Assembly: GCA_964625525.1 (NCBI GenBank) | Contig: CAZVEE010000076.1 | Coordinates: forward strand, 1 to 16,490 | DNA: 16,490 nt | Source of the DNA: CAZVEE01 sp964625525 | GTDB taxonomy: Bacteria; Pseudomonadota; Alphaproteobacteria; JAJFIK01 | Direction: 5' to 3' | Part shown: piece after piece, positions 1-7,332 of the stretch | Layout of the letters: each line of letters starts with the position of its first letter | Numbering within the stretch: the stretch's first letter is position 1 | The notes under the pieces: generated by a model | What the model was told of the DNA's origin: nothing | Databases searched by the model: none | The model's input: the letters and a program-made list of their open reading frames with translations, nothing else | Translations under genes and position numbers: made by a program

Positions 1-1
1 A

Positions 2-997
2 GGCGGCTATCTGACCAATGCCGAAGGCGAGCGGTTCATGGAGCGCTATGCCCCCTCGGCCAAGGACTTGGCCTCGCGGGATGTGGTGTCGCGGTCCATG
101 ACTATGGAAATCCGTGACGGGCGCGGTGTCGGCAAGAACGGCGATCACATTTTCCTGCATCTGGATCATATCGATCCGGACATTCTGGCCGAGCGCCTGC
201 CGGGTATCACGGAAACGGCCCGGATCTTCTCCGGCGTCGATATCACGAAGGCGCCGATCCCGGTGCTGCCGACCGTGCACTACAATATGGGCGGTATCCC
301 GACCAATTATCATGGCGAGGTCGTGACCCTGAAGGATGGCGACCCGAACCATGTGGTGCCGGGCGTCATGGCCATCGGCGAAGCGGGCTGTGTGTCCGTG
401 CACGGTGCGAACCGTCTGGGCTCAAACTCGCTCATCGATCTGGTGGTGTTCGGCCGTGCGGCCGGCTTGCGCTGCGCCGCTACGGTGGAGCCGGGCGCCA
501 AGCAGCCGGATCTGCCATCGGGTGCAGGCGAAGCGGCACTGGCGCGCCTTGATCGCTATCGCTACGCCAAGGGGGGCACGCCGACGGCCGCCCTGCGCGA
601 TCAGATGCAGCGGGCCATGCAGAACAATTGTGCTGTGTTCCGCACCGGTGAGATCCTGGAAGAGGGTCAGACCCTCATTCGTGATGTGGTCAAAGGCGTC
701 GAGGATGTTCGGGTTCAGGATCAATCCATGATCTGGAACTCTGATCTCGTGGAAACTCTGGAGTTCGACAACCTGCTTGGTCAGGCCGTGTGCACGGTGG
801 ATTCAGCAGCGAACCGTAAGGAAAGCCGTGGCGCCCACGCCCGCGAGGATTATCCGGACCGGGACGATGCGACCTGGATGAAGCACACCCTGTGTTGGTG
901 GGATGACAGCAACTCGCGCATCGACTATCGCCCGGTGCACGACTACACGCTCACGAATGATGTGCAGTACTTCCCGCCGAAGGCCCGGGTGTACTGA
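2..997 (+). CDS. sdhA: Succinate dehydrogenase flavoprotein subunit, C-terminal 331 residues (5' end outside window)
   Basis: SdhA is the FAD-bearing catalytic subunit of respiratory complex II and oxidises succinate to fumarate on the cytoplasmic face of the membrane. The reading frame is already open at base 2, so the gene enters from the left and the ATG at 38 is internal. Family landmarks visible are the block KDLASRDVVSRSM with the catalytic arginine, the substrate-binding HYNMGGIPTNYHG, the FAD/substrate loop GANRLGSNSL, and the C-terminal WMKHTL and DYRPV segments ending in PPKARVY. The end matches the usual SdhA C-terminus, so the 3' end is intact. Only 20 bp separate it from sdhB, as expected of an sdhCDAB operon; sdhC and sdhD would lie upstream. 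Identification is firm; only the truncation by the window edge limits it. Confidence 0.97.
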   Translation, partial: GGYLTNAEGERFMERYAPSAKDLASRDVVSRSMTMEIRDGRGVGKNGDHIFLHLDHIDPDILAERLPGITETARIFSGVDITKAPIPVLPTVHYNMGGIPTNYHGEVVTLKDGDPNHVVPGVMAIGEAGCVSVHGANRLGSNSLIDLVVFGRAAGLRCAATVEPGAKQPDLPSGAGEAALARLDRYRYAKGGTPTAALRDQMQRAMQNNCAVFRTGEILEEGQTLIRDVVKGVEDVRVQDQSMIWNSDLVETLEFDNLLGQAVCTVDSAANRKESRGAHAREDYPDRDDATWMKHTLCWWDDSNSRIDYRPVHDYTLTNDVQYFPPKARVY

Positions 998-1017
998 TCG
1001 ATTAGGGGAACGGGTCC

Positions 1018-1812
1018 ATGGTGCAACTGTCACTGCCCAGAAATTCGCAGGTGAAAGACGGCAAGACCTTCGAGGCCCCGAAAGGCCCGGACGGTAAAAA
1101 ACCTGCGCGCACGAAAACGTTAAAGGTCTATCGCTGGAACCCGGATGAGCCGGACAATCCGCGCACGGATCGCTATGAAATTGATCTGGATGAGACCGGG
1201 CCTATGGTGCTCGACGCGCTCATCAAGATCAAAAACGAAGTCGATTCCACGCTGACCTTCCGGCGCTCATGCCGGGAAGGGGTGTGTGGCTCCTGTGCCA
1301 TGAATATCGATGGGCAGAACACACTGGCCTGTACCAAGGCCATTGAGGACGTGTCTGGCGATATTGCGGTCTATCCGTTGCCACATCTGGATGTGGTCAA
1401 GGATCTGGTGCCTGATCTCAACCATGTCTACGCCCAGTACCGGTCCATTGAGCCGTGGCTTCAGACCGAGACGCCGCAGCCTGAGAAGGAATGGCGTCAG
1501 AGCCGGGAAGACCGCGAGCATCTCGACGGCCTTTATGAATGTATCCTGTGCTTCTGCTGCCAGACCTCGTGCCCGAGTTACTGGTGGAATGGCGACCGGT
1601 ATCTGGGTCCGGCTGTGCTGTTGCAGGCCTATCGCTGGATCATCGACAGTCGGGATGAAGCAACAGGCAAACGCCTGGATGATCTGGAAGACCCGTTCCG
1701 GCTCTATCGCTGCCACACCATCATGAACTGCGCGAATGTGTGCCCCAAAGGCCTGAACCCGGCCAAGGCCATCGCGGAGATCAAAAAGATGATGGTTGAG
1801 CGCGTCGTCTGA
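1018..1812 (+). CDS. sdhB: Succinate dehydrogenase iron-sulfur subunit
   Basis: SdhB passes electrons from the SdhA flavin to quinone through three iron-sulfur clusters. The 264-residue protein has the full cysteine set: C85, C90, C93 and C105 for the N-terminal [2Fe-2S] ferredoxin domain (CREGVCGSC), then C175, C178 and C181, with C185, C232, C238 and C242 completing the [4Fe-4S] and [3Fe-4S] sites (CILCFCCQTSCP, CHTIMNCANVCP). The length is normal for alphaproteobacteria. The ATG at 1018 is chosen because AGGGGAA lies 7 bp upstream and the ferredoxin-like domain begins soon after; residues 1-30 are a polar extension of the kind seen in this class. It follows sdhA by 20 bp and is closed 28 bp later by an intrinsic terminator, so it is the last gene of the sdh operon. 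Confidence 0.98.
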   Translation: MVQLSLPRNSQVKDGKTFEAPKGPDGKKPARTKTLKVYRWNPDEPDNPRTDRYEIDLDETGPMVLDALIKIKNEVDSTLTFRRSCREGVCGSCAMNIDGQNTLACTKAIEDVSGDIAVYPLPHLDVVKDLVPDLNHVYAQYRSIEPWLQTETPQPEKEWRQSREDREHLDGLYECILCFCCQTSCPSYWWNGDRYLGPAVLLQAYRWIIDSRDEATGKRLDDLEDPFRLYRCHTIMNCANVCPKGLNPAKAIAEIKKMMVERVV

Positions 1813-1840
1813 GCGGCAACGGCCAGTTTGTGATTAAGAC

Positions 1841-1872
1841 AGCCGCCCTTCCGCCGGAAGGGCGGCTTTTTT
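1841..1872 (+). terminator. Intrinsic terminator of the sdh operon
   Basis: A perfect 12-bp stem (AGCCGCCCTTCC at 1841-1852 pairing with 1856-1867) with a 3-nt loop GCC runs directly into a run of six T (1867-1872). It starts 28 bp after the sdhB stop codon and precedes the arsR promoter region, so it separates the two units. Confidence 0.93.
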
Positions 1873-1889
1873 GTCGTGTTTCTCACCCC

Positions 1890-1947
1890 GTGACAGGTCT
1901 TGGCCTTGTCACCGCGTTTAGGTTTCCATACTTGTCAAAACATGGAA
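1890..1947 (+). promoter_or_regulatory. Candidate promoter and operator of the arsR-aquaporin operon
   Basis: Two dyads lie in this short gap. The first pairs GTGACA (1890-1895) with TGTCAC (1907-1912), and its right arm overlaps a possible -35 TTGTCA (1906-1911). The second pairs TTCCAT (1924-1929) with ATGGAA (1942-1947), and its right arm is the arsR start codon itself. The heptamer CTTGTCA occurs at both 1905-1911 and 1931-1937. A possible -10 CATACT (1927-1932) gives a short 15-bp spacer. ArsR repressors usually bind such dyads over their own promoter, so autoregulation is a reasonable inference; the exact boxes are uncertain. Confidence 0.5.
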
Positions 1948-2316
1948 CAGGATGATGCAATCCGGGCGCTCGGCGCTCTTGCCCAGGCAACCCGGCTCGG
2001 CGCCTTCCGGCTGCTGGTGCAGGCTGGACCGGACGGGATGGCGGCAGGCGATGTGGCGGCGGCTCTCTCGGTACCGCCAGCGACCCTGTCCTTCCATCTG
2101 AAAGAGCTATCCCAAGCAGGCCTTGTGGTCTCGCGGCGAGACAGCCGGCAGGTGGTCTATTCGGTGGCGCTGCCCGGGGTGCAGGCGCTGTTGCGCTTTC
2201 TCACCCAGGACTGCTGTCAGGGGCATCCGGATCTCTGTGGCCTGACCTTGGGGGATGATGAGGCCGGCGCATGGGGCACTTGCGCGCCGGTGAAGGCCAA
2301 GGCTGAGACATCTTAA
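1942..2316 (+). CDS. ArsR/SmtB-family metalloid-responsive transcriptional repressor
   Basis: A 124-residue winged-helix protein. Helix-turn-helix region: about residues 34-60 (VAAALSVPPATLSFHLKELS, then AGLV), followed by the wing (RRDSRQVVYSV, 65-75). Near the C-terminus is DCCQGHPDLC with C91, C92 and C99, which resembles the C-terminal arsenite-binding cysteine sites of some ArsR proteins; the inducer is therefore probably As(III) or Sb(III), though this is inferred. An upstream TTG at 1900 is in frame, but the ATG at 1942 fits the family N-terminus (MEQDDAIRALGALAQATR) better and spares the operator region. No clear ribosome site precedes this ATG, so translation could be leaderless. It lies 11 bp before a MIP channel gene, a pairing known from arsenic operons such as that of Sinorhizobium meliloti (arsR-aqpS). 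Confidence 0.9.
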   Translation: MEQDDAIRALGALAQATRLGAFRLLVQAGPDGMAAGDVAAALSVPPATLSFHLKELSQAGLVVSRRDSRQVVYSVALPGVQALLRFLTQDCCQGHPDLCGLTLGDDEAGAWGTCAPVKAKAETS

Positions 2317-2327
2317 GAGGACGTGGG

Positions 2328-3023
2328 ATGAGCGGGGGAGCAGACGAGACAGCCGTGGACACGCATCTGTCGCTGCGCGCGCTGGCGGCGGAGGCGGTGG
2401 GAACGGCATTCCTACTCGCCGGGGTGGTCGGCTCTGGCATTATGGGCGCCAAGCTCGCCGACGGGAATGTGGGCCTCGCGCTTCTCGGCAATACGGTGGG
2501 GACCGGTGCGCTGCTGACCGTGCTGATCCTGATATTCGGGCCGATCTCGGGGGCGCATTTCAATCCGGCGGTGACCTTGGCGGCGTTGCTCGACGGACGC
2601 ATCGGCTGGCGGGCGGGCGCTCTCTACGGAGTCGTCCAGATCATCGGCGCATTTGCGGGTGTCGTGGCGGCGCATCTGATGTTTGACCTCACGGCGGCGC
2701 AGGTGAGCAGCGTGACACGGGCCGGCACGGGGCAGCTGTTCAGCGAAGTCGTCGCCACATTCGGTCTCGTGGGCACCATCCTGGCGGTGTCGCGCCATGC
2801 GCCGACGGCGGTGCCTTATGCGGTGGGCCTGTTCATCACGGCGGGTTACTGGTTCACGGCATCCACGTCTTTCGCTAACCCGGCGGTGACACTCGCGCGG
2901 GCGGCGACAGATACGTTCGCCGGCGTCGCGCCGGTGCATGTGCCGGGCTTCATCGCCGCTCAGGTGGTGGGGGCGGTGCTGGCGGTCGGCTTTTTCGCCT
3001 GGCTGCTGCGCAAAGACGCGTAA
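2328..3023 (+). CDS. MIP-family channel (aquaporin/aquaglyceroporin, AqpS-like), probable metalloid channel
   Basis: A 231-residue inner-membrane protein with about six hydrophobic helices and two half-helix loops carrying NPA motifs, N79-P80-A81 (HFNPAVT) and N184-P185-A186 (FANPAVTLAR). In ordinary aquaporins and glycerol facilitators an arginine of the selectivity filter directly follows the second NPA; here that position is V187. As I recall, the S. meliloti arsenic channel AqpS has the same substitution. The start at 2328 has AGAGGA 6 bp upstream. It is 11 bp behind the ArsR-type regulator, so co-transcription and control by metalloid are likely. Family assignment is certain; arsenite or methylarsenical permeation is inferred from context and the filter residue. 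No arsC, arsB, acr3 or arsH gene is present beside it. Confidence 0.92.
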   Translation: MSGGADETAVDTHLSLRALAAEAVGTAFLLAGVVGSGIMGAKLADGNVGLALLGNTVGTGALLTVLILIFGPISGAHFNPAVTLAALLDGRIGWRAGALYGVVQIIGAFAGVVAAHLMFDLTAAQVSSVTRAGTGQLFSEVVATFGLVGTILAVSRHAPTAVPYAVGLFITAGYWFTASTSFANPAVTLARAATDTFAGVAPVHVPGFIAAQVVGAVLAVGFFAWLLRKDA

Positions 3024-3035
3024 GGGTGCTAAACT

Positions 3036-3066
3036 CTCGCCTCCGTGGCGAATAGAGGCGAGGAGG
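3036..3066 (+). promoter_or_regulatory. Hairpin overlapping a strong ribosome binding site
   Basis: CTCGCCTC (3036-3043) can pair with GAGGCGAG (3055-3062), an 8-bp perfect stem with an 11-nt loop. The right arm runs into the Shine-Dalgarno AGGAGG (3061-3066) of the gene starting at 3074. It could partly mask that site, or be the 3' hairpin of the upstream transcript. There is no T-run, so it is not a standard intrinsic terminator. Confidence 0.4.
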
Positions 3067-3073
3067 TGCGCCC

Positions 3074-3607
3074 ATGCGATCCCTTTTGGCAGGTGGAGTG
3101 ACCGCGCTGGCACTGCTCGCGAGCGCACCGGTGATGGCCCAGGATGCCGCGCCGACCTGTGACGCGCCCGAGTATCGCCAGCTTGATTTCTGGGTCGGTG
3201 AGTGGGACGTGACGTGGGTGGACGGGGACACGGGCGAGATCGGCGCGGGCACCAATGTCATCACCCGCACGCTTGACGGCTGTGTGATCGAGGAGCGGTT
3301 TGACGGCGGCGACAGCGTGCCGCTGCGCGGTATGAGCGTCTCCACCTATCACCGCCAGAAAGAAGAGTGGCGCCAGCTTTGGCTCGATAATACGGGCGCT
3401 TATCTGCCCTTCGCCGGCGGCCCCGTCCGCGATCGCTTCATTCTGACCCTGGACCGGCCGGCGGACGAAGCGGATGCGGCCTATCGCCGGATGGTGTGGG
3501 AAAATATCGGGCCGGATAGCCTGGACTGGCGCTGGCAATCCAGCGCCGATGAGGGCGCGACCTGGTCTGACCTGTGGCACATCCGCTATGTGCGCCAGGA
3601 TGACTGA
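3074..3607 (+). CDS. Small secreted protein, DUF1579-like
   Basis: A 177-residue protein with a Sec signal peptide: MRSLLAGG start, hydrophobic core at residues 5-18, and probable cleavage after VMA at about residue 22. The mature part begins with EYRQLDFWVGEWDVTW; the FW-x-GEW-x-V pattern and the following beta-rich, tryptophan-rich body (ITRTLDGCVIEERF, DWRWQSS) recall DUF1579-type proteins of unknown function. Two cysteines (29 and 70) could form a disulfide. The ATG has a strong AGGAGG 7 bp upstream. It lies 50 bp after the MIP gene on the same strand and converges with the GGDEF gene, whose stop is only 6 bp away. No function is claimed; a periplasmic location is likely from the signal peptide. 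Confidence 0.8.
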   Translation: MRSLLAGGVTALALLASAPVMAQDAAPTCDAPEYRQLDFWVGEWDVTWVDGDTGEIGAGTNVITRTLDGCVIEERFDGGDSVPLRGMSVSTYHRQKEEWRQLWLDNTGAYLPFAGGPVRDRFILTLDRPADEADAAYRRMVWENIGPDSLDWRWQSSADEGATWSDLWHIRYVRQDD

Positions 3608-3613
3608 GCGCCG

Positions 3614-4219
3614 TTAAGAGGCATCACGCCGGGCGGAGCCGTCGCAAGCCACATGCACATGACCCGGTCCCATGGCCTTGGCATGAATAAGCGCACTGTG
3701 GGCCTCGGCGAGGAGCGCGGGCGCCCCGCCCCAGTGCAGTGCTGGATCACGCCCCGCCCGGGCCGCACCGCCCACGGAGACGGTCATGGGGACACCGAAA
3801 TCGGTGTAGGATACGGCATTCACCATATGCTCGCCGATCAGCGCCACATCGGGCCCATCGCAGTCGCGCAGCAGCACGCAAATACGTGCGCCGTGATGGC
3901 GGCCCATGAGGCGGGCCGTATGCGTGTGAGCCAGGCAGGCGGTCATAACGCGGGCGAGTTGGCGAATGGCCGCGTCGCCTGCTTCCAGCCCCAGCATATC
4001 GTTCAGGCGTTTGAAGTCGTCCGCGTCGATCATCAGCATGGATACGGGCTCGGCCCGTTTGCGCGCCGCAGACAGGGCATCGCGGGCCTGGTCGAGAAAC
4101 CCCCGCCGGTTGAACAGACCTGTGAGCGGATCCTGGCAGGCGCGGGCCCCGTCCATGGTGCCACCCTCGGCCAGCATCTGCATGAGCGTTTGCAGTCCTT
4201 GCGTCGTGAATTCCATCAT
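3614..4219 (-). CDS. GGDEF-domain protein with degenerate active site
   Basis: A 201-residue protein that is almost entirely one GGDEF domain. Preserved landmarks are DPLTGLFNRRGF (residues 30-41) and the metal/GTP-binding block LMIDADDFKRLND (62-74), followed by GLEAGD (77-82). The signature loop is lost: where R-x-GGDEF is expected the protein reads GRHHGARICVLL (106-117), so diguanylate cyclase activity is unlikely. Such proteins may bind nucleotide or act as adaptors, but no role is shown here. There is no membrane segment or sensory domain, only about 25 residues before the domain. Adjacent ATGs at 4219 and 4216 follow GGGGGAG and either could be used. It is transcribed away from mmsA across a 280-bp gap. 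Confidence 0.82.
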   Translation of the reverse strand: MMEFTTQGLQTLMQMLAEGGTMDGARACQDPLTGLFNRRGFLDQARDALSAARKRAEPVSMLMIDADDFKRLNDMLGLEAGDAAIRQLARVMTACLAHTHTARLMGRHHGARICVLLRDCDGPDVALIGEHMVNAVSYTDFGVPMTVSVGGAARAGRDPALHWGGAPALLAEAHSALIHAKAMGPGHVHVACDGSARRDAS

Positions 4220-4393
4220 CTCCCCCGCGCATCTACGCCTTCCGCCGTCGCGGTGCGCGATGAGCCCCTCTAGTGTGCCGGGATCGGGTAGCAGAACGGT
4301 TACCCGCCCAACCCCGCCCCGCCTTGCCCGCCCATCTGAGCTGCTGGTAAGACAAGGGCCAGAGCCGGAAAAGAGGGCAAAACGCTCCCCGGC

Positions 4394-4442
4394 GCCATTC
4401 GGTGACCGTTGACACAGGTCCGCGAGACCATGCCCGAATGGC
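4394..4442. promoter_or_regulatory. Long-spaced perfect inverted repeat upstream of mmsA
   Basis: GCCATTCGG (4394-4402) and CCGAATGGC (4434-4442) are perfect 9-bp inverted arms separated by 31 bp. A TTGACA (4409-4414) lies between them, but no convincing -10 follows at 16-18 bp. The element sits 58 bp before the mmsA start in the gap divergent from the GGDEF gene. It may be an operator pair, or could fold as a hairpin with a large loop. The rest of 4220-4499 shows no gene. Confidence 0.4.
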
Positions 4443-4499
4443 CTTTAACGTCATGATGCCGTCCGCCAGCCGCGGTGCGGCTATGGGAAGGACTGCCGC

Positions 4500-5999
4500 A
4501 TGCCTCGCCAAATTCAGCATTTCATCCAGGGCCGCCATGTGGACGGCACCAGCGGGCGCACAGGCCCGGTGTTCAACCCCGTGACCGGCGAGACCCAGTC
4601 GGAGGTGGCGCTGGCCACCGCCGAGGAAACCCGGGCGGCCATCGCCGCGGCCCAAGCCGCCTTTCCAGCCTGGCGCGCGGTAAACCCGCAGCGCCGGGCG
4701 CGGGTGATGTTCAACTTCAAAACCCTGGTAGAGCAGAACATGGAGGAACTGGCCCGCATGCTCTCCTCCGAGCACGGAAAGGTCATTGCCGATGCCAAGG
4801 GGGACGTGCAGCGGGGTCTTGAGGTCATCGAGTTTGCTTGTGGGATTCCACATCTAAGCAAAGGCGAGTATACGGAAGGGGCCGGGCCTGGCATCGACAT
4901 GTATTCCATGCGCCAGCCGCTGGGTGTCGTTGCCGGTATCACGCCGTTCAACTTTCCAGCCATGATCCCCATGTGGATGTTCGGAGTGGCTATTGCCTGC
5001 GGCAATACATTCGTGTGCAAACCATCGGAGAAAGACCCGTCCGTGCCGATGCGGCTGGCGGAACTGATGATGGAAGCTGGCGCGCCGGAAGGTGTGCTCA
5101 ACGTCATCAATGGTGACAAGGAGGCGGTAGACACGCTGCTGACCGATCCGCGCGTGCGCGCCATTAGCTTTGTCGGCTCTTCCAATGTGGCGGAATACAT
5201 CTATGCCACGGGCGCCGCGCACGGCAAACGCGTGCAGGCGATGGGGGGCGCGAAGAACCACGCGATCATTATGCCAGATGCGGATCTGGATCGGGTGGTG
5301 GATGACTTGATCGGTGCGGGCTATGGGTCGGCCGGCGAGCGCTGCATGGCCATTTCCGTTGCCGTGCCAGTCACCCAGGCCGTGGGTGATGAGCTGGTCG
5401 CGCGCCTTAAGCCACGGGTCGAAGAGCTGAAAGTGGGGCCATCGGATGATCCGGATGCGAATTTCGGCCCGCTGGTGACGGCGGCGCACCGCGACCGGGT
5501 GCTGTCCTATGTGGAAATGGGGGTGCGGGAAGGCGCCGAGTTGGTGGTGGATGGGCGCGGTTTCGCGCTGCAGGGCTATGAGAGCGGCTATTTCATGGGC
5601 GGCTGCCTGTTTGATCATGTGACCGCCGATATGACGTCCTATCGGGACGAGATTTTCGGGCCTGTCCTGCAAGTGGTTCGGGCGCGTGATTTCGAAGAAG
5701 CCATCACGCTGCCGACCACTCATCAGTACGGTAATGGTGTGGCGATCTATACCCGCGACGGGGACGCGGCCCGCGAGTTCGCCGCGCGCGTTGATGTGGG
5801 GATGGTGGGTATCAATGTGCCCATTCCGGTACCGCTCGCCTATCATACGTTTGGCGGTTGGAAACGCTCGGCCTTTGGCGGTGTTAATCAGCATGGGATG
5901 GAAGGGGTGCGCTTTTTCACCCAGATCAAGACGGTGACTTCGCGCTGGCCGTCGGGTGTGCGCAGTGGATCGGACTTTGTGATCCCAACGATGAAGTGA
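4500..5999 (+). CDS. mmsA: Methylmalonate-semialdehyde dehydrogenase (CoA-acylating)
   Basis: MmsA oxidises methylmalonate semialdehyde to propionyl-CoA (and malonate semialdehyde to acetyl-CoA) with NAD and CoA, in valine, thymine, beta-alanine or inositol breakdown. The 499-residue length is typical. ALDH landmarks are the cofactor-site TPFNFPAMIPMWM (148-160), FVGSSNVAEYIY (224-235), and the catalytic cysteine C282 in GSAGERCMAIS. The glutamate-containing ELGG block of hydrolytic ALDHs is replaced by MGGAKNHAIIMPDADLD (248-264), the hallmark of this CoA-dependent subfamily, which avoids hydrolysis of the thioester. The ATG at 4500 has GGGAAGGA upstream. No mmsB or other valine-pathway gene is in the window; zapE follows at 27 bp and may be co-transcribed. 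Confidence 0.95.
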   Translation: MPRQIQHFIQGRHVDGTSGRTGPVFNPVTGETQSEVALATAEETRAAIAAAQAAFPAWRAVNPQRRARVMFNFKTLVEQNMEELARMLSSEHGKVIADAKGDVQRGLEVIEFACGIPHLSKGEYTEGAGPGIDMYSMRQPLGVVAGITPFNFPAMIPMWMFGVAIACGNTFVCKPSEKDPSVPMRLAELMMEAGAPEGVLNVINGDKEAVDTLLTDPRVRAISFVGSSNVAEYIYATGAAHGKRVQAMGGAKNHAIIMPDADLDRVVDDLIGAGYGSAGERCMAISVAVPVTQAVGDELVARLKPRVEELKVGPSDDPDANFGPLVTAAHRDRVLSYVEMGVREGAELVVDGRGFALQGYESGYFMGGCLFDHVTADMTSYRDEIFGPVLQVVRARDFEEAITLPTTHQYGNGVAIYTRDGDAAREFAARVDVGMVGINVPIPVPLAYHTFGGWKRSAFGGVNQHGMEGVRFFTQIKTVTSRWPSGVRSGSDFVIPTMK

Positions 6000-6026
6000 C
6001 GGTGAGCTTCCGGGGAGGCAGGGGCG

Positions 6027-7232
6027 ATGGTGCGCAGTAAAGCGGCGGATCATGGGGTTGGCGGCGAGGGCGGCGGACCCATGGGGCGCTATCGTGCTCT
6101 TCTGGCGGCGCGGGAGCTGGCCTATGATCCGGCGCAGGAGCGCGCCATGGAGAAGTTCCAGGCGTTGCACCTCGCGCTTCAAAGCTATCGGCCGGGGCGC
6201 AGTTCATTCAGCCTGCTGAGCTTCTTTTCCTCTGGCCGCCAGAAGACTCTGGAGCCGCGTGGGTTGTATGTGTGCGGCGGTGTGGGGCGGGGTAAGTCCA
6301 TGCTGATGGACTTGTTTTTCGAGGCCACACCCGTGGAGCCCAAGCGGCGGGTTCATTTTCACGCCTTTATGCAGGAAATCCATGGCGCCATTCGCGCTTG
6401 GCGGAACTTGAGCGCATCAGAGAAGCGCCGGCGCCTGCGCAGCCTTGGGTTAAGCGCGCAAAAGGGCGATGACCCATTGCCGCCGGTGGCCAAGGCCGTG
6501 GCCGACAGCGCCACGCTGTTGTGCTTTGACGAGTTGCAGGTGACGGATGTGGCTGATGCACTCATTCTTGGGCGGCTGTTTCAATCTCTGTTTGACTTCG
6601 GGGTGGTGGTCGTATGCACCTCGAACCGTCAGCCCCGGGACCTTTATCGTGGTGGCATTAATCGGCAGTTGTTCCTGCCCTTCATCGATTTGATCATGAA
6701 GCGGATGGACACCCATCATCTGGACGCGAAGACCGATTATCGGCTGGAACGGCTTCAGGGCCTGCCGGTTTACTACACGCCCGTGGACGACACGGCCCGC
6801 TCGCGGATGGATGCGGCTTGGTCGGCGGTCACCGATACCGACCAGGGTACGCCGTGCGAGATCACCGTGCAGGGGCGCACCCTGCCGGTGCCGCAGGCGG
6901 CCAAAGGCGCGGCACGGTTTTCCTTTGATGATCTGTGTGCGAAACCTCTGGGGGCGGCGGATTATTTGGCTCTGGCGGAGCGATTTCACACCATTCTGAT
7001 TGACGCCATTCCCGCCATGGGGCCGGAGAAGCGTAATGAAGCCAAGCGCTTCGTCACCTTAATTGATGCTCTGTATGAAAATGGGGTCAATCTGGTGGCG
7101 TCGGCCGATGCGGGGCCGACAGATCTTTATCCCGATGGGGATGGCGCGTTCGAATTTGAGCGGACGGCCTCTCGCCTCATCGAAATGCAGTCAGCGGATT
7201 ATATTGCGCGGCGCCGGGCCCCTGTATCATGA
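6027..7232 (+). CDS. zapE: AFG1-like ATPase / cell division protein ZapE
   Basis: A 401-residue P-loop ATPase. Walker A is GGVGRGKS (84-91), Walker B LLCFDE (164-169) followed by LQVTDVADA, and a sensor segment CTSNRQPRDLY (197-207); the order and the paired phrases FDELQVTDVADA and TSNRQP are characteristic of the AFG1/LACE1/ZapE family. In E. coli ZapE acts at the division ring under stress, while mitochondrial AFG1 assists respiratory-complex protein quality; which applies here is unknown. The ATG at 6027 has GGGGAGG 8 bp upstream; an alternative ATG at 6081 would drop a glycine-rich 18-residue lead. The gene is 27 bp after mmsA. In many alphaproteobacteria it precedes mdh; here a minus-strand lipoprotein gene lies between. 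Confidence 0.94.
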   Translation: MVRSKAADHGVGGEGGGPMGRYRALLAARELAYDPAQERAMEKFQALHLALQSYRPGRSSFSLLSFFSSGRQKTLEPRGLYVCGGVGRGKSMLMDLFFEATPVEPKRRVHFHAFMQEIHGAIRAWRNLSASEKRRRLRSLGLSAQKGDDPLPPVAKAVADSATLLCFDELQVTDVADALILGRLFQSLFDFGVVVVCTSNRQPRDLYRGGINRQLFLPFIDLIMKRMDTHHLDAKTDYRLERLQGLPVYYTPVDDTARSRMDAAWSAVTDTDQGTPCEITVQGRTLPVPQAAKGAARFSFDDLCAKPLGAADYLALAERFHTILIDAIPAMGPEKRNEAKRFVTLIDALYENGVNLVASADAGPTDLYPDGDGAFEFERTASRLIEMQSADYIARRRAPVS

Positions 7233-7292
7233 GCGCCCGATAAACGAGCGCCCGGGTCAAGGCTGGCTTGTTCTCAAGAGGTGATCCTGCGC

Positions 7293-7332
7293 CCCTTGGC
7301 CAGCCTAAGAGGCCCTTGGCCAGCCTCAGAGC
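7293..7332. repeat. Two tandem 20-bp units
   Basis: CCCTTGGCCAGCCTAAGAGG (7293-7312) is followed directly by a second unit (7313-7332) identical at 18 of 20 positions. GGCTGGC at 7261-7267 is the inverse of the GCCAGCC core in both units, so the RNA after zapE could fold. The second unit overlaps the palindromic repeat beginning at 7328. Confidence 0.8.

Noticed and set aside
1900..1941. TTG start giving arsR 14 extra residues
   Set aside because: The extension lies over the operator-like dyads, is not family-like, and the ATG at 1942 gives the usual N-terminus.
4409..4414. TTGACA as the -35 of an mmsA promoter
   Set aside because: No acceptable -10 lies 16-18 bp downstream (GC-rich sequence), so it is recorded only as part of the inverted repeat region.
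4233..4853. 206-residue open frame on the minus strand upstream of mmsA
   Set aside because: Most of it lies opposite the start of mmsA; the part in the gap has no motif and no ribosome site was recognised.
4854..6182. 442-residue open frame on the minus strand across mmsA
   Set aside because: It is the antisense shadow of mmsA, with His/Arg-rich composition and no family motif, while mmsA has complete catalytic motifs.
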